Of a stretch of 64,000 bases of DNA, positions 40,208-49,111 are shown piece after piece (the stretch's first letter is position 1; every line of letters begins with the position of its first letter). The stretch comes from Candidatus Opimibacter iunctus. Lineage in GTDB: Bacteria; Bacteroidota; Bacteroidia; Chitinophagales; Saprospiraceae. The notes below the pieces were generated by a model that saw only the letters and a program-made list of their open reading frames with translations, searched no databases and was not told the DNA's origin. The stretch covers positions 1 to 64,000 of the forward strand of contig JADJVH010000019.1 of the NCBI GenBank assembly GCA_016716665.1, in the 5' to 3' direction. Position numbers and translations under genes: made by a program.

Positions 40208-42778
40208 TTAATCCGGGCATCCTCCAATTTTAGCTTCAATAAAGGCATTTGTTTGCCCCCAAAATCCATCTACAAAATCTATAGCGTTGCCTGCCGTATA
40301 ATTTGCTGATGTACCCAGACTACCAGGCACAATCCGACTATTGGTAATCATGTTTGATGCATGATAAAGCTGTGTTCCATGATAATAGATTGTATTGGGA
40401 TCATTGGCTTGTGTAAGAATCAGATTGGTCTCGCATGGCGTATAGACAGCAGAACGCCAAATACCACGTCCGTACGTAGCCGCATAAAGGTATCCCTCAG
40501 AAATCTTTAACTCGGTGATGATATTATTTGGCAAATTATTTCCAAAATATACCCAATCGTCAATCCCAGGTCTTTTGAAGAAGACCCCGATCTCAGAACC
40601 AATATAAATTTCATCGCTCCCCGCAGCACCATAGGCAAGGCATCTGACCGGAACATTTGGTAAGCCGCCTGAAATATTTATCCAGGTATCCCCTCCATCC
40701 TCAGACTGAAATACTTTTTGCCCTGCCATATAGCTTCCACAAACAATCCAGACTCTATCCGCATTCGCGGGATCTACTTCAACATTTTGAATGGGCACCG
40801 TAGGGGCAGGATTTGGCATTTCAACCCACGTGCTCGGGTTAGTGTGTATATTTTCAGCTTTGATTACTTTATTTGTACTCACGACGTACATGATATTGGG
40901 GTTGTCAACGCCTTGGGCATATCCCATTATTCTATTCCCTCCGATAAGCACACTGGCACCTGTATCTTCAAAAGTCCAATCATGGGGAAATACATTTTGA
41001 TGACCGCGTACGAGGTTGTTGGATGTCTGATTAGGCCCTGTGGTAAGAAAAAGGTGATTAGTGTTGGTAGACATGGTCAACTCAGTATACCAAAAAGAAT
41101 TCGCGGCTTGAAAAATTAGCAGATTAGAACCAAATTGTCTTCGCACAATATCACTCTGGGAACTTAAAAATTCAATGGTTTTATCACTATTATGCCAGCA
41201 AGCCCCGAAGCCATCCCCGCCATGAATATTATGAAATTGTGTATTGCCCACCGCGCCTTCATTACTTCCGTTGTCTTGTGTGCCTCCTATATAATGGGAA
41301 TTTAAAACATCAATATGGTAGAATTGCATCACTCCGATTCCCTTCGAATAATCTGACCAACTGTTGCCAAAGTCATTCGTTTTAAAAATGCCACCATCTG
41401 TATTGGCAAATAACGAAGCTCCATTAAAAGACAAACCATGAAAATCGGCATGTACGTAAGGATCGACTCCGCCAAATACTCTGGTCCACCAGGTTTCTCT
41501 ACTCCAGGTTACTCCTCCATTTGTAGATTTCCAACAGTTTACTCCACCCACGAAGATTTGGTTGTCATTTGCCGGATCGACAATAAAGGCAAGATTCCAC
41601 CATCCATTAGAAATGTTATCATTCCCGGCAATATCACCACCTATTATATTCGGTGTATTGCTTTGCATCGTAAAGGTAGCCCCGGAATCCGTGGACTTAA
41701 AAACACCTCCAAAAAAGCCAGTCGCAGTTGTCACGGTGGATACTAAAGCATACAGATTGTCCGGTTGGCTTGGTGAAATAGCGATAGAAACTCTGTTAAA
41801 TATCGCGGGCAATCCTACTCCGGCTAATCCGAATGAGGAACCTGTATCTATGGACTTAAATAAACCTGCAGAACTCGAAGCATATACGATCGACGGATCA
41901 CCTGGTTTGAATTCAATATCCCATACGGTAATATCCAATAGTACACTACTCCATGTATCCCCACCTGACGTGGTCTTGAAAAGCGTAGTAGTGGTTGATG
42001 TATTGCCCAGGTCGATGAAACCTGCCAACAGGATTGAAGGGTTGGTGGGATGCATTTTTAAGGTGTACCCACTCATGATATCATTGGTACCAAAAGTCAA
42101 TCCTGTAGGCTGCCAGCTCAGTCCTCCATTCGTGGTCTTGAGTACACCGATAGAATTCGCATCTCCGCCAAAACCAGAAGGAGCTGAATCCCCATCTCCG
42201 GTAAGAATATAGAGGATATCAGGATTTGTATAGTCAACTACTACAGCCGTCACTCCAATAGATGAAAAATAATTTGTGATACAGTTCCAGGTCAAACCCC
42301 CATCGATTGTTTTCCAAAGGCCTCCTGCAGGCGTGCCTACCCACATAATATCGGGATTGGACGGATGATATGCTATACAGTTTGTTCTGCCCAGATTAGC
42401 ACCGGAATAACTATCAGAAGAATAAACGTCATAAGGGCCTAATGATTCCCAGTCTCCATGGGTAGATCTATCGTTTGAGACATCCGCTTTCACCAGGCTA
42501 TAGGCCATTTGATTTAGTGCCTGAAAATTACGTGCACGACTATCCTGACCATATCTGCCATCATCGATAAACGTGGATCTCACATATTGGGTATAGCCGG
42601 TGCCCTTTCCATGATCATGCGTAGCATAATATTCGTTGACCTTTGATTTGAATTCCTGATAGGTCCGGGGATTGCCTATTTGATTGACATACGCTTGCGA
42701 TGTAACTACACTTACCGGCATCCAGAAGCACCACAAGAGCAAACTGATACCTCGTATTGTACCACGATCTTGTTTCAT
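40208..42778 (-). CDS. Exported sortilin-like beta-propeller protein with 3-coathanger-stack end
   Basis: 856 residues. Signal peptide in MKQDRGTIRGISLLLWCFWM. A linker (NEYYATHDHGKGTGYTQY) precedes about 700 residues of VPS10/BNR-type blades (GLWKTIDGGLTWN, VLKTTNGGLSWQP, FKSTDSGATF, IFKTNDFGNSWSD, VFQSEDGGDTWIN). The final 40 residues (GNAIDFVDGFWGQTNAFIEA then KIGGC) look like the 3-coathanger stack found at ends of Bacteroidota exported proteins. Only 4 bases separate it from the gene upstream, so they are surely co-transcribed; the histidine kinase gene follows 64 bases downstream. Inferred: a large surface or secreted protein linked to the two-component pair. Confidence 0.75.
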   Translation of the reverse strand: MKQDRGTIRGISLLLWCFWMPVSVVTSQAYVNQIGNPRTYQEFKSKVNEYYATHDHGKGTGYTQYVRSTFIDDGRYGQDSRARNFQALNQMAYSLVKADVSNDRSTHGDWESLGPYDVYSSDSYSGANLGRTNCIAYHPSNPDIMWVGTPAGGLWKTIDGGLTWNCITNYFSSIGVTAVVVDYTNPDILYILTGDGDSAPSGFGGDANSIGVLKTTNGGLSWQPTGLTFGTNDIMSGYTLKMHPTNPSILLAGFIDLGNTSTTTTLFKTTSGGDTWSSVLLDITVWDIEFKPGDPSIVYASSSAGLFKSIDTGSSFGLAGVGLPAIFNRVSIAISPSQPDNLYALVSTVTTATGFFGGVFKSTDSGATFTMQSNTPNIIGGDIAGNDNISNGWWNLAFIVDPANDNQIFVGGVNCWKSTNGGVTWSRETWWTRVFGGVDPYVHADFHGLSFNGASLFANTDGGIFKTNDFGNSWSDYSKGIGVMQFYHIDVLNSHYIGGTQDNGSNEGAVGNTQFHNIHGGDGFGACWHNSDKTIEFLSSQSDIVRRQFGSNLLIFQAANSFWYTELTMSTNTNHLFLTTGPNQTSNNLVRGHQNVFPHDWTFEDTGASVLIGGNRIMGYAQGVDNPNIMYVVSTNKVIKAENIHTNPSTWVEMPNPAPTVPIQNVEVDPANADRVWIVCGSYMAGQKVFQSEDGGDTWINISGGLPNVPVRCLAYGAAGSDEIYIGSEIGVFFKRPGIDDWVYFGNNLPNNIITELKISEGYLYAATYGRGIWRSAVYTPCETNLILTQANDPNTIYYHGTQLYHASNMITNSRIVPGSLGTSANYTAGNAIDFVDGFWGQTNAFIEAKIGGCPD

Positions 42779-42782
42779 AATC

Positions 42783-44465
42783 CTATTGATTTGCAGTGCT
42801 TATTTTCAATTCCAATTCCTGGATTCTTTTTTCCTGGGCGATGATGTGCAGGGTTAGTTCTTCCAGTTTTCGCAATAAAATACTTTCCATTTCTCCCACG
42901 GCAATACCATTTTGGGATACTTCAGCTGCAGAGGGCACATCCGGAAGATGCTTATCCCGGGTGATACATTTCTCAATATCGCTTAGGGGCATCAAGGGGT
43001 AGTCCTCCTCGAATACATAATCAGGCCAAGCGACAGAATTTTGAATTCTCAATTCTTCGGCAATTATTTTTCCATCTACGGCCATCCGGTATCCCGCAGG
43101 TATAATGGATGTACCCACCCCGATATTACCATTTACAATAGCATTCGTATTGACAATGGCATCGCCATTAAATGTGGTCCCTGCTTCTGCGAAAATGTAC
43201 ACCTTCCTTGTAGTTGCCGAATTGCCTGCACCCACGATAGCCAGTGCATTAGGAGCAAACGCATTGTACCCGATTTTACCTGCATTTGGTTCTTTTCCGG
43301 CAATCCCCTTACCAAATTCCAGGGTGTTCGTCCCGAGGATGGACATATTACCGTTCACTTCAAATTTATCTGAAGGATTGATCAGGTTGATGCCAACATT
43401 TCCGGAACTGGTGATAGTCAATCTTTCCAGCAGGAAATTACTGCCTCCTATAAACGAGGTGCCTGTTGAAAATCTCAACCTGGCACTCGATGCATTATCG
43501 CCTACCGTAGAAATGATTGCGGTCCGGTAATCCCCTGATTCGAAAGTTATATTATTTGCTTCTCCGGGATTTAATTCCTTTGTGTTTTTTAGTAATAACA
43601 TATTAGGGTTGTTTCTGGCCAAACTCAACCTGTGGGCAGGATCCGGGTCACCCACGCCCAGATTTCCATTTCCTTTGAGACTCATCAAGGTGTTATAATT
43701 CCTGAAAAAGTTCAGGTAGGTATCAGACCCATCCGGGGCAAAACCAATAGTGCCTTTAATGTTTAGGATATCGCTGGAATTCATGTTTTTGAATTGCAGG
43801 ACACCGCCACCAGCATTCCCATTTGAACTATCCATAATGAGTATGCTTGGGTGGTCAAAATCAGCGGCATGGTTGATCTGGAATTTTCCGTCAGGGGATG
43901 TTGTGCCAATGCCCACGTTACCGTCTTGCTTTATGACCATTCGGTTTTCACTATTCGTTTTTAAAACCAAATCCATAGTGTCTAATGTTCCAAGAAAATG
44001 GATGGATTCATCCGTACTATCATTGCCATTCAATAGCCAGGCATCTGTCAACTGGGCATTACTATCGAAAAATTTCCATTGTTCATTGGTGTAAATCAGT
44101 TCGACCATTGCCCCTGCATAAATAATGTTATTTCCCGTGAGGAGACCATTGCTGGGCGTAGTATTATAAATAATCAATCGGGAGCCCTCAAAATTGTTAT
44201 TCAGGATGATATTGAAATCTACTCCGGGAACCCCTTCAATAATAACGAAACTGAGATTCGCCGGAACGGTGACTTGGTTAGCCACCACTGATAACACTTC
44301 GGGGCGAGTACGAAATCCACCTGAAATATCCATTGTTACTTGCGGGTCCTCATTGTTGAAGCCGATATGCTGAGCGAAGGACAACGTATGACATAGTATG
44401 CACGAGGCGAAAACGAGCACTACACGCCCTCTGTTTTTACTCCATTCCTTTAGAAATAGCTTCAT
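42783..44465 (-). CDS. Exported fibre-like protein with a tail-fibre-type C-terminal motif
   Basis: 560 residues, signal peptide near residues 12-32 (VVLVFASCILCHTLSFA). The body is repeated modules NxxVGIGTTSPDGKFQI or GNLGVGDPDPAHRLSL, which recur in phage-fibre-like proteins of Bacteroidota. The C-terminus has the conserved WPDYVFEEDYPLMPLSDIEK and KHLPDVPSAAEV, followed by a coiled coil (LLRKLEELTLHIIAQEKRIQ). Known: this end is frequent in Bacteroidota but without assigned function; it resembles the S74 intramolecular-chaperone position yet lacks an obvious Ser/Lys dyad. Leader of 112 bases behind the regulator gene contains dyad and hairpins. Confidence 0.75.
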   Translation of the reverse strand: MKLFLKEWSKNRGRVVLVFASCILCHTLSFAQHIGFNNEDPQVTMDISGGFRTRPEVLSVVANQVTVPANLSFVIIEGVPGVDFNIILNNNFEGSRLIIYNTTPSNGLLTGNNIIYAGAMVELIYTNEQWKFFDSNAQLTDAWLLNGNDSTDESIHFLGTLDTMDLVLKTNSENRMVIKQDGNVGIGTTSPDGKFQINHAADFDHPSILIMDSSNGNAGGGVLQFKNMNSSDILNIKGTIGFAPDGSDTYLNFFRNYNTLMSLKGNGNLGVGDPDPAHRLSLARNNPNMLLLKNTKELNPGEANNITFESGDYRTAIISTVGDNASSARLRFSTGTSFIGGSNFLLERLTITSSGNVGINLINPSDKFEVNGNMSILGTNTLEFGKGIAGKEPNAGKIGYNAFAPNALAIVGAGNSATTRKVYIFAEAGTTFNGDAIVNTNAIVNGNIGVGTSIIPAGYRMAVDGKIIAEELRIQNSVAWPDYVFEEDYPLMPLSDIEKCITRDKHLPDVPSAAEVSQNGIAVGEMESILLRKLEELTLHIIAQEKRIQELELKISTANQ

Positions 44466-44490
44466 AGTGACCAGACTTTAAATGAGATGG

Positions 44491-44547
44491 TGAACGATTG
44501 ATACCTATGTCAAAGGTATCAGCGATATCCTTTCTGTGCATCGTTCA
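44491..44547 (-). promoter_or_regulatory. Nested hairpin leader before the fibre-like gene
   Basis: Outer arms TGAACGAT (44491-44498) and ATCGTTCA (44540-44547) enclose a hairpin TGATACCT (44499-44506), 7-base loop, AGGTATCA (44514-44521). Both stems are perfect, 8 bases each. It lies 26 bases before the start codon and may fold in the message leader. Confidence 0.5.
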
Positions 44548-44551
44548 GGCA

Positions 44552-44567
44552 CTACATGAAGATGTAG
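44552..44567. promoter_or_regulatory. Dyad CTACATGAAGATGTAG, candidate operator 2
   Basis: CTACAT and ATGTAG arms around GAAG, preceded by CA. It is identical except for one base to the dyad at 45272. It sits 10 bases after the regulator stop and 86 bases before the start of the fibre-like gene. Confidence 0.55.
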
Positions 44568-44577
44568 AATAGAGGGA

Positions 44578-45210
44578 CTACTTCTTGTCTATAAAGACCC
44601 GGTGTACGGCCTCCGTAACCGAATGGACGTGGAGTTTCTCGTAGATTCTTTTGATGTAAAATCTAACCGTATCGATGCTCATGGAACATTCGAGGGCTAT
44701 CATTTTATAGCTTAGTCCTTTCGACAATAGATCCAGTACCAGAAACTCCTTTTCTGTTAGATCAAACGAGTTGCTTTTCGAAGAGGTGCTGCTGCGTGTC
44801 AAGCTGAGCACTCTGCGGGCGATGAATAAACTCATAGGTGAGCCACCGGCCTTTACCTCCTTTATACTGGTCAGCAAGGTGGATAGCGACTGTTTCTTTA
44901 ATAAATAACCTGTAGCCCCGGCCTGGATCGCTCTGAATATCCGATCATCATCATCAAAAACGGTGTTCATAATAATTTCCACCTCCGGAAATGAAGATTT
45001 TACTTCTCTTACCCCTTCTATGCCGGATTTGAGGGGCAAATCGATGTCCATAATGATGACATCCGGGGCAAGTGTCGCTGTATTGCTTATGATGTCGAGA
45101 CAATCCTCAAATGCACCCGCCATTTCAAAATCAGCATCAGACTCCCGAATGATCGTAGCTAACGTATCCCTAAGTCCTGCATTATCCTCATAAATGGCTA
45201 CTCTAATCAT
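44578..45210 (-). CDS. NarL/LuxR-type response regulator
   Basis: 210 residues. Receiver domain with acidic pocket E8/D9, phospho-acceptor Asp55 (IIMDIDLP), Thr82 (MNTVFDDDD) and Lys104 (YLLKKQS). The C-terminus (150-205) is a LuxR helix-turn-helix (LTEKEFLVLDLLSKG, MSIDTVRFYIKRIYEKLHVH). It likely receives phosphate from the histidine kinase at the end of the same gene run. Between them lie two large exported proteins. A dyad lies before it (45272) and another behind it (44552). It begins nearly leaderless after a TACTTTTG box. Confidence 0.9.
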   Translation of the reverse strand: MIRVAIYEDNAGLRDTLATIIRESDADFEMAGAFEDCLDIISNTATLAPDVIIMDIDLPLKSGIEGVREVKSSFPEVEIIMNTVFDDDDRIFRAIQAGATGYLLKKQSLSTLLTSIKEVKAGGSPMSLFIARRVLSLTRSSTSSKSNSFDLTEKEFLVLDLLSKGLSYKMIALECSMSIDTVRFYIKRIYEKLHVHSVTEAVHRVFIDKK

Positions 45211-45218
45211 GGCTAAGG

Positions 45219-45226
45219 CAAAAGTA
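45219..45226 (-). promoter_or_regulatory. Candidate -7 box (TACTTTTG) before the response regulator
   Basis: TACTTTTG ends 8 bases before the regulator ATG, so transcription would begin at or next to the start codon. The -33 box is not evident. Low support. Confidence 0.3.
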
Positions 45227-45271
45227 GGTCATTAAAGCAATACGCCATATAAGCCTATCTTCTGATTATCA

Positions 45272-45287
45272 CTACATGATGATGTAG
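45272..45287. promoter_or_regulatory. Dyad CTACATGATGATGTAG, candidate operator 1
   Basis: CTACAT, GATG, ATGTAG; CACTACATGA-GATGTAG is shared with the dyad at 44552. It begins just behind the stop of the thioredoxin-like gene and 62 bases before the regulator start. Confidence 0.55.
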
Positions 45288-45288
45288 C

Positions 45289-45828
45289 TCATTTTCCAGC
45301 CTTCGCGACGATTTCGGCCACATTATCCTCGATGTTCTGCACTGCACTTTCATCCGTGGCACCACCTGAAAAAGCTCCGATGATCACGCCATCCTCATCT
45401 AGTACAAAGGTGGTAGGAAACCCCCACCCGATCTGAAAGACATCAAAGATCAATGCACTGCCCGATGCCAACTGGTCAAACGTCCATGGATTATTTTCTA
45501 AAAAATGATTGATGTCCTTCTCATCATCAATACCGATCGCGATAAAATTGAAATCATCCCGGTCATATTTTTTCACCACATTGTTCAGTCCAGGAATCTC
45601 GGCGATGCATGGCGGGCAACTGATCATCCAGAAATTGAGGATTGATATCTTTCCCTTCAGGCTATCCATAGTAAATGGTCTGCCTTCCATTGTGACGACC
45701 GAGAAGTCAGGAGCCATGGCACCGATCATACAGTCAGGTGGTACATAGGCAAATGAACCGGGGTTCGATTTGTTTTTCTCCTCTGCGATGTGCCGACAGT
45801 TTTCTTTTGCTTCCTGGTAGCTGAGGAT
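45289..45828 (-). CDS. TlpA/ResA-like thiol-disulfide protein, N-terminus uncertain
   Basis: From the ATG at 45729 the protein has 146 residues: the AhpC-TSA/TlpA strand (APDFSVVTMEGRPFTMDSLK) and the redox motif CPPC (38-41, NFWMISCPPCIAEIPG), then FPTTFVLDEDGVIIGAF with the cis-Pro. The frame stays open upstream to 45828 (SYQEAKENCRHIAEEKNK, FAYVPPDC), which looks like true coding sequence without a start. A start in the next frame would need a frameshift near 45826. Known: such proteins reduce disulfides in the periplasm, often for cytochrome c maturation. The signal sequence is missing or lies in the broken part. It ends just before operator 1 of the two-component locus. Confidence 0.7.
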   Translation of the reverse strand: MLSYQEAKENCRHIAEEKNKSNPGSFAYVPPDCMIGAMAPDFSVVTMEGRPFTMDSLKGKISILNFWMISCPPCIAEIPGLNNVVKKYDRDDFNFIAIGIDDEKDINHFLENNPWTFDQLASGSALIFDVFQIGWGFPTTFVLDEDGVIIGAFSGGATDESAVQNIEDNVAEIVAKAGK

Positions 45829-46239
45829 TCAGATTGGATTGGGCCTGGGAACAGGACTGGGATTGAAGCCAAGCAGCAAGGGAGAGGTTGGCTTTCACTT
45901 GTCAGGCCAAAAATTTGTCCAGGTAAAATTTAATCCCGAACTCAGTCCTAAATATAGCGAATTGTCCAATCAAATAAATATTGCCTGCTCTACAATCTTG
46001 CTTCAAACTGGTCAAACTTTAATTACCGGACATAAAGAGGCTTATTTGCCTGAGTGCTTTTTTGCCCCTTCGATGTTTTGATAAAAACGATATCAATATG
46101 GTTCCTCCATGCAATTTCTCTGCGAGAAACAGGCTCCCAAAATCCAGGGGTTAATAAATTATAAATTGAAAAAAATAAAAAACGATACGCCGGGGTTGCA
46201 CTGCCACATCATTGGACAGCTGAACAAGGGCGCAGGGGC
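45829..46239. other. Intergenic region between NamZ and TlpA-like genes
   Basis: About 410 bases. The right part of the preceding gene's missing N-terminus may lie in 45829-45900 in another frame. The remainder shows no gene, repeat or hairpin that I could support. Confidence 0.35.
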
Positions 46240-47472
46240 TCATTCAAAATCTCTGTACAAAAGATACAACTTCCGCCGCTCATTAAACTTGTCAAGGTCC
46301 GCCTTCCAGCTCTCCCTGATCTGCGCTTCACTCCACCCGGCCTGGATAGCTTCGCGAAATGAAGGGCCTCCTGCAAGTTTATCAAACCAGCCTGCATTGA
46401 AGAATGATGAAGTATCCATGCTATGATAAAAGGTAAGTAGCATATTGATATTCATCTGTCGGGTATGGAACAAACTGTCCACATTCACCCCGGACAAATC
46501 GACTCCAAAGCACTTCTTGTCTTTCAATGGTGGATCTGTAGCTCCGGTCATTGATTTGGGGGTAAAGGAAAAGGCATGACCTTTAACATCGGGAGAGCCA
46601 ATGACCTGGAATTGCTTAGTAGTCCCGCGACCTATGCTCAGGGAAGTGCCTTCGAAAAAACAAAGGCCGGGATACAACAGGATAGATCGTAGATTGGGCA
46701 GATTGGGTGAAGGCTTGACAGGCAATGTATACATGGTCTGATGATCATATCCTCTACACTTGATCACGGTCAAGTTGACAGGGTCAAGCAACCAGCCTTC
46801 GCCATCGATCATCTTTGCAAATTCACCTATCGTCAACCCATAGACCACTGGGATAGGATCCAGTCCAACAAATGACCTGTACTTGAAATCCAACACCGGG
46901 CCATCAATATAATGACCATTGGGATTAGGACGGTCCAGCACGATCAATGGAATCTTGGCAGTGGCTACTGCCTGCATCAGGTATTGCAGTGTATTGATAT
47001 AGGTATAAAACCGTACGCCGACATCCTGGATATCAAACACTACCACATCCAGATCAGACAGATCATTGTGCGAAGGCGTCTTCTTGTTTCCATACAATGA
47101 GATGACAGGGATGCCGGTCTTTGCATCGATCGAATCAGCAACATCAGCGCCGGCATCAGCAGTACCACGCAAGCCATGTTCAGGAGAAAATATCCTGACC
47201 ACTTTCACCCCGCGACTGACCAGGCTATCGATCAGGTGTGTTTTTCCAATAGTACTGGTCTGATTGACCAGGAGCCCTACCCGCTTTCCTTTGAGCAGAG
47301 GGAGATACGCCTCCGTATCCCATGCACCCGGCAATATTTCCTGCTTTAACGGAATATTAGGAGCGGGAGGCTGGGCACAACCAACACATATGAAGGAAAA
47401 CAGTGATATTAGAGTCCCGAAAGCGACTATTTGCAGCCGGGTGAGTATGAGTACAGAACGCAGATACGCCAT
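46240..47472 (-). CDS. namZ: Exo-beta-N-acetylmuramidase NamZ-like lipoprotein (DUF1343)
   Basis: 410 residues from the ATG at 47472. The leader MAYLRSVLILTRLQIVAFG ends in a lipobox (ICVGC, Cys32). Family marks: RVGLLVNQTSTIGKTHLIDS, IFSPEHGLRG, PVISLYGNKKTPS, VFDIQDVGVRFYTYINTLQY, LDRPNPNGHYIDGPVLD, LFFEGTSLSIGRGT (CFFEGTSLSIGRGT). Known: NamZ removes N-acetylmuramic acid from peptidoglycan ends. Its start overlaps by 26 bases with the start of the divergent exonuclease gene, so the two promoters must lie inside each other's coding sequence unless one start is later. Confidence 0.85.
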   Translation of the reverse strand: MAYLRSVLILTRLQIVAFGTLISLFSFICVGCAQPPAPNIPLKQEILPGAWDTEAYLPLLKGKRVGLLVNQTSTIGKTHLIDSLVSRGVKVVRIFSPEHGLRGTADAGADVADSIDAKTGIPVISLYGNKKTPSHNDLSDLDVVVFDIQDVGVRFYTYINTLQYLMQAVATAKIPLIVLDRPNPNGHYIDGPVLDFKYRSFVGLDPIPVVYGLTIGEFAKMIDGEGWLLDPVNLTVIKCRGYDHQTMYTLPVKPSPNLPNLRSILLYPGLCFFEGTSLSIGRGTTKQFQVIGSPDVKGHAFSFTPKSMTGATDPPLKDKKCFGVDLSGVNVDSLFHTRQMNINMLLTFYHSMDTSSFFNAGWFDKLAGGPSFREAIQAGWSEAQIRESWKADLDKFNERRKLYLLYRDFE

Positions 47473-48847
47473 AGTAGATATTGAAACGACAGGAGGACTA
47501 GTCAAGCGCGACAAAATTACAGAAATCGCCATAGTCCTTCATGACGGTGAGAAGGTGATTGAACAGTACCAGACCCTGATCAATCCTGAACGCAGTATTC
47601 CGGCCTTTATTACTGGCCTGACCGGCATCACCAATGAGATGGTTGCTGATGCCCCACTCTTCTGTGAAGTAGCCAAGGAGATCGTCCTCAAGACTGAAGG
47701 CGCTGTCTTTGTCGCTCACAATGCCCGGTTTGACTACGGCTTCCTGCGCGAAGAATTTGCACGCCTGGGCTATGCCTACACGCGCAAACAACTTTGCACT
47801 GTCCGCCTCAGTAAAAAGATGTTGCCCCAACTCAAATCTCACAGCCTCGATTCCCTGATCCGCCATTTTGATCTCGATGTAGATAAAAGGCACCGCGCAC
47901 TCGACGATGCACTCGCGACCGCAGAAGTCTTCAAGATCATCACCGGCATGGGTAAGGGGCAAAGCGAAATGTCCGACATCATCAACATGGGCATCAAGGA
48001 AGCTAAGTTGCCCACAACGATATCCCTGCAGTTTATACACGACCTGCCTGAAGCACCCGGTGTATACTACTTCCATGATGCAGATGGCAAAGTCATCTAT
48101 GTAGGTAAAAGCATCCACATCAAGAAGCGCGTGATCCAACACTTTACGGAGATCTCCAACAAGTCCGGCAAGATGCAACAGCGCGTGCATGATATCACGT
48201 ATACCCTCACCGGCAGTGAACTTATCGCACGACTGCTCGAAAATGCAGAGATTAAAAAACTGCAACCTGAAATCAACAGGGCGCAGCGTCGCAAGAGTTT
48301 TCCCTTTGCGATCTACTATTACTTTGATGAGAGCGGATATATCCAGATGAAAGTCCGCAAGAAAAACAAAATTGAAGCCCAGGGTACAGCCGCGATTTTA
48401 CATGAGTTGCCCGACCATCAGTCAGCATCCACATATCTCCGGGCATTGACCGACAAGTACGGGCTCTGCATGAAGAAGACGGATATTGATACCGGACCGG
48501 GTCCTTGCTTCTATCACCAGATCGGCAAATGTGCCGGAGCTTGCGTCGGCCTTGAAGATCCTGATGTATACAATCTGCGTGTCAGGCAGGCCGTTGCTGC
48601 CACCCAACAAAACATTGATGAGGATTTTGTCATCACCGACCAGGGCAGGTCTCCTGGTGAGATCAGTCTCATCCTCATCTCCAAAGGCCGTGTGATGGGA
48701 TGGGGATATGCAGACCAGGATATGCCGATCATGCATATCAATGATGTGATCGACCAGATCCAGGCCCGCCCTTCGATGCCCGAGGATCATAAGTTTGTGT
48801 CACACTATATCCGGATGGGGAAGTTTGAGAAGATGTTAAAGTTGTGA
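47447..48847 (+). CDS. DnaQ-like 3'-5' exonuclease fused to a GIY-YIG nuclease domain
   Basis: 466 residues from the ATG at 47447. Residues 1-170 are a DEDDh exonuclease: Asp11/Glu13 (AIVDIETTGG), an Asp in VAHNARFDYGFL, His and Asp in HRALDDALATAEVF. Residues about 196-280 are the UvrC/Cho-type GIY-YIG domain (PGVYYFHDADGKVIYVGKS, IKKRVIQHF). The C-terminal 180 residues follow the same layout as other Bacteroidota fusions. Known: the family joins proofreading-type exonuclease and nucleotide-excision-type nuclease, probably for DNA repair. The stop is followed by a heptamer array of 77 bases. Confidence 0.88.
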   Translation: MSTERRYAIVDIETTGGLVKRDKITEIAIVLHDGEKVIEQYQTLINPERSIPAFITGLTGITNEMVADAPLFCEVAKEIVLKTEGAVFVAHNARFDYGFLREEFARLGYAYTRKQLCTVRLSKKMLPQLKSHSLDSLIRHFDLDVDKRHRALDDALATAEVFKIITGMGKGQSEMSDIINMGIKEAKLPTTISLQFIHDLPEAPGVYYFHDADGKVIYVGKSIHIKKRVIQHFTEISNKSGKMQQRVHDITYTLTGSELIARLLENAEIKKLQPEINRAQRRKSFPFAIYYYFDESGYIQMKVRKKNKIEAQGTAAILHELPDHQSASTYLRALTDKYGLCMKKTDIDTGPGPCFYHQIGKCAGACVGLEDPDVYNLRVRQAVAATQQNIDEDFVITDQGRSPGEISLILISKGRVMGWGYADQDMPIMHINDVIDQIQARPSMPEDHKFVSHYIRMGKFEKMLKL

Positions 48848-48883
48848 TGTCCTGGCGACAAGGTCGCAACGATTCTCGTCAGT

Positions 48884-48960
48884 CGTGAGACGTGAGACGA
48901 AAGGAAAAGCTATCAGGCATCAGCTACCTGCTACCAGTTGCACACTGAATACTGCTTACA
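48884..48960. repeat. Eleven-unit 7-bp periodic array
   Basis: CGTGAGA, CGTGAGA, CGAAAGG, AAAAGCT, ATCAGGC, ATCAGCT, ACCTGCT, ACCAGTT, GCACACT, GAATACT, GCTTACA; all in one phase though the unit changes. It runs straight into the GCCCC-type element, with the junction sequence TACTGCTTACAGTCCC also seen, inverted, at 59844. Confidence 0.75.
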
Positions 48961-49056
48961 GTCCCAGCTGAATCCGGTTGTGCCCCGACGGGGCACGAAT
49001 ACTCTTTCATTCTCCAAGGCTACCGACCTTTAGCCCCGATGGGGCAATGTTATTTC
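48951..49056. repeat. Two-hairpin element (GCCCC type), copy 1
   Basis: Hairpin 1 is GTGCCCC GAC GGGGCAC (48980-48996), spacer starts ACGAATACTCTT, hairpin 2 is GCCCC GAT GGGGC (49033-49045), then AATGTTA. The layout and ATACTCTT spacer match the GGAGCC-type elements. An inverted copy lies at 59760-59860. Confidence 0.8.
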
Positions 49057-49111
49057 TCCTTGCTCCTTGCCCTTTGCTGCCCTATGCTCTCTGCCCTATG
49101 CCCTATGCCTC
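49054..49111. repeat. TGCYCTN 7-bp array supplying the aquaporin stop codon
   Basis: TGCTCCT, TGCCCTT, then TATGCTC, TCTGCCC, TATGCCC, TATGCCT, with one slip of a base. On the minus strand this is GCATAGGGCATAGGG, and the aquaporin gene ends in it (TAG at 49103-49105). Confidence 0.75.

Noticed and set aside
47498..48265. Minus-strand open frame of 255 codons opposite the exonuclease gene
   Set aside because: Shadow of a well-supported DEDDh/GIY-YIG gene; no family features in the antisense product.
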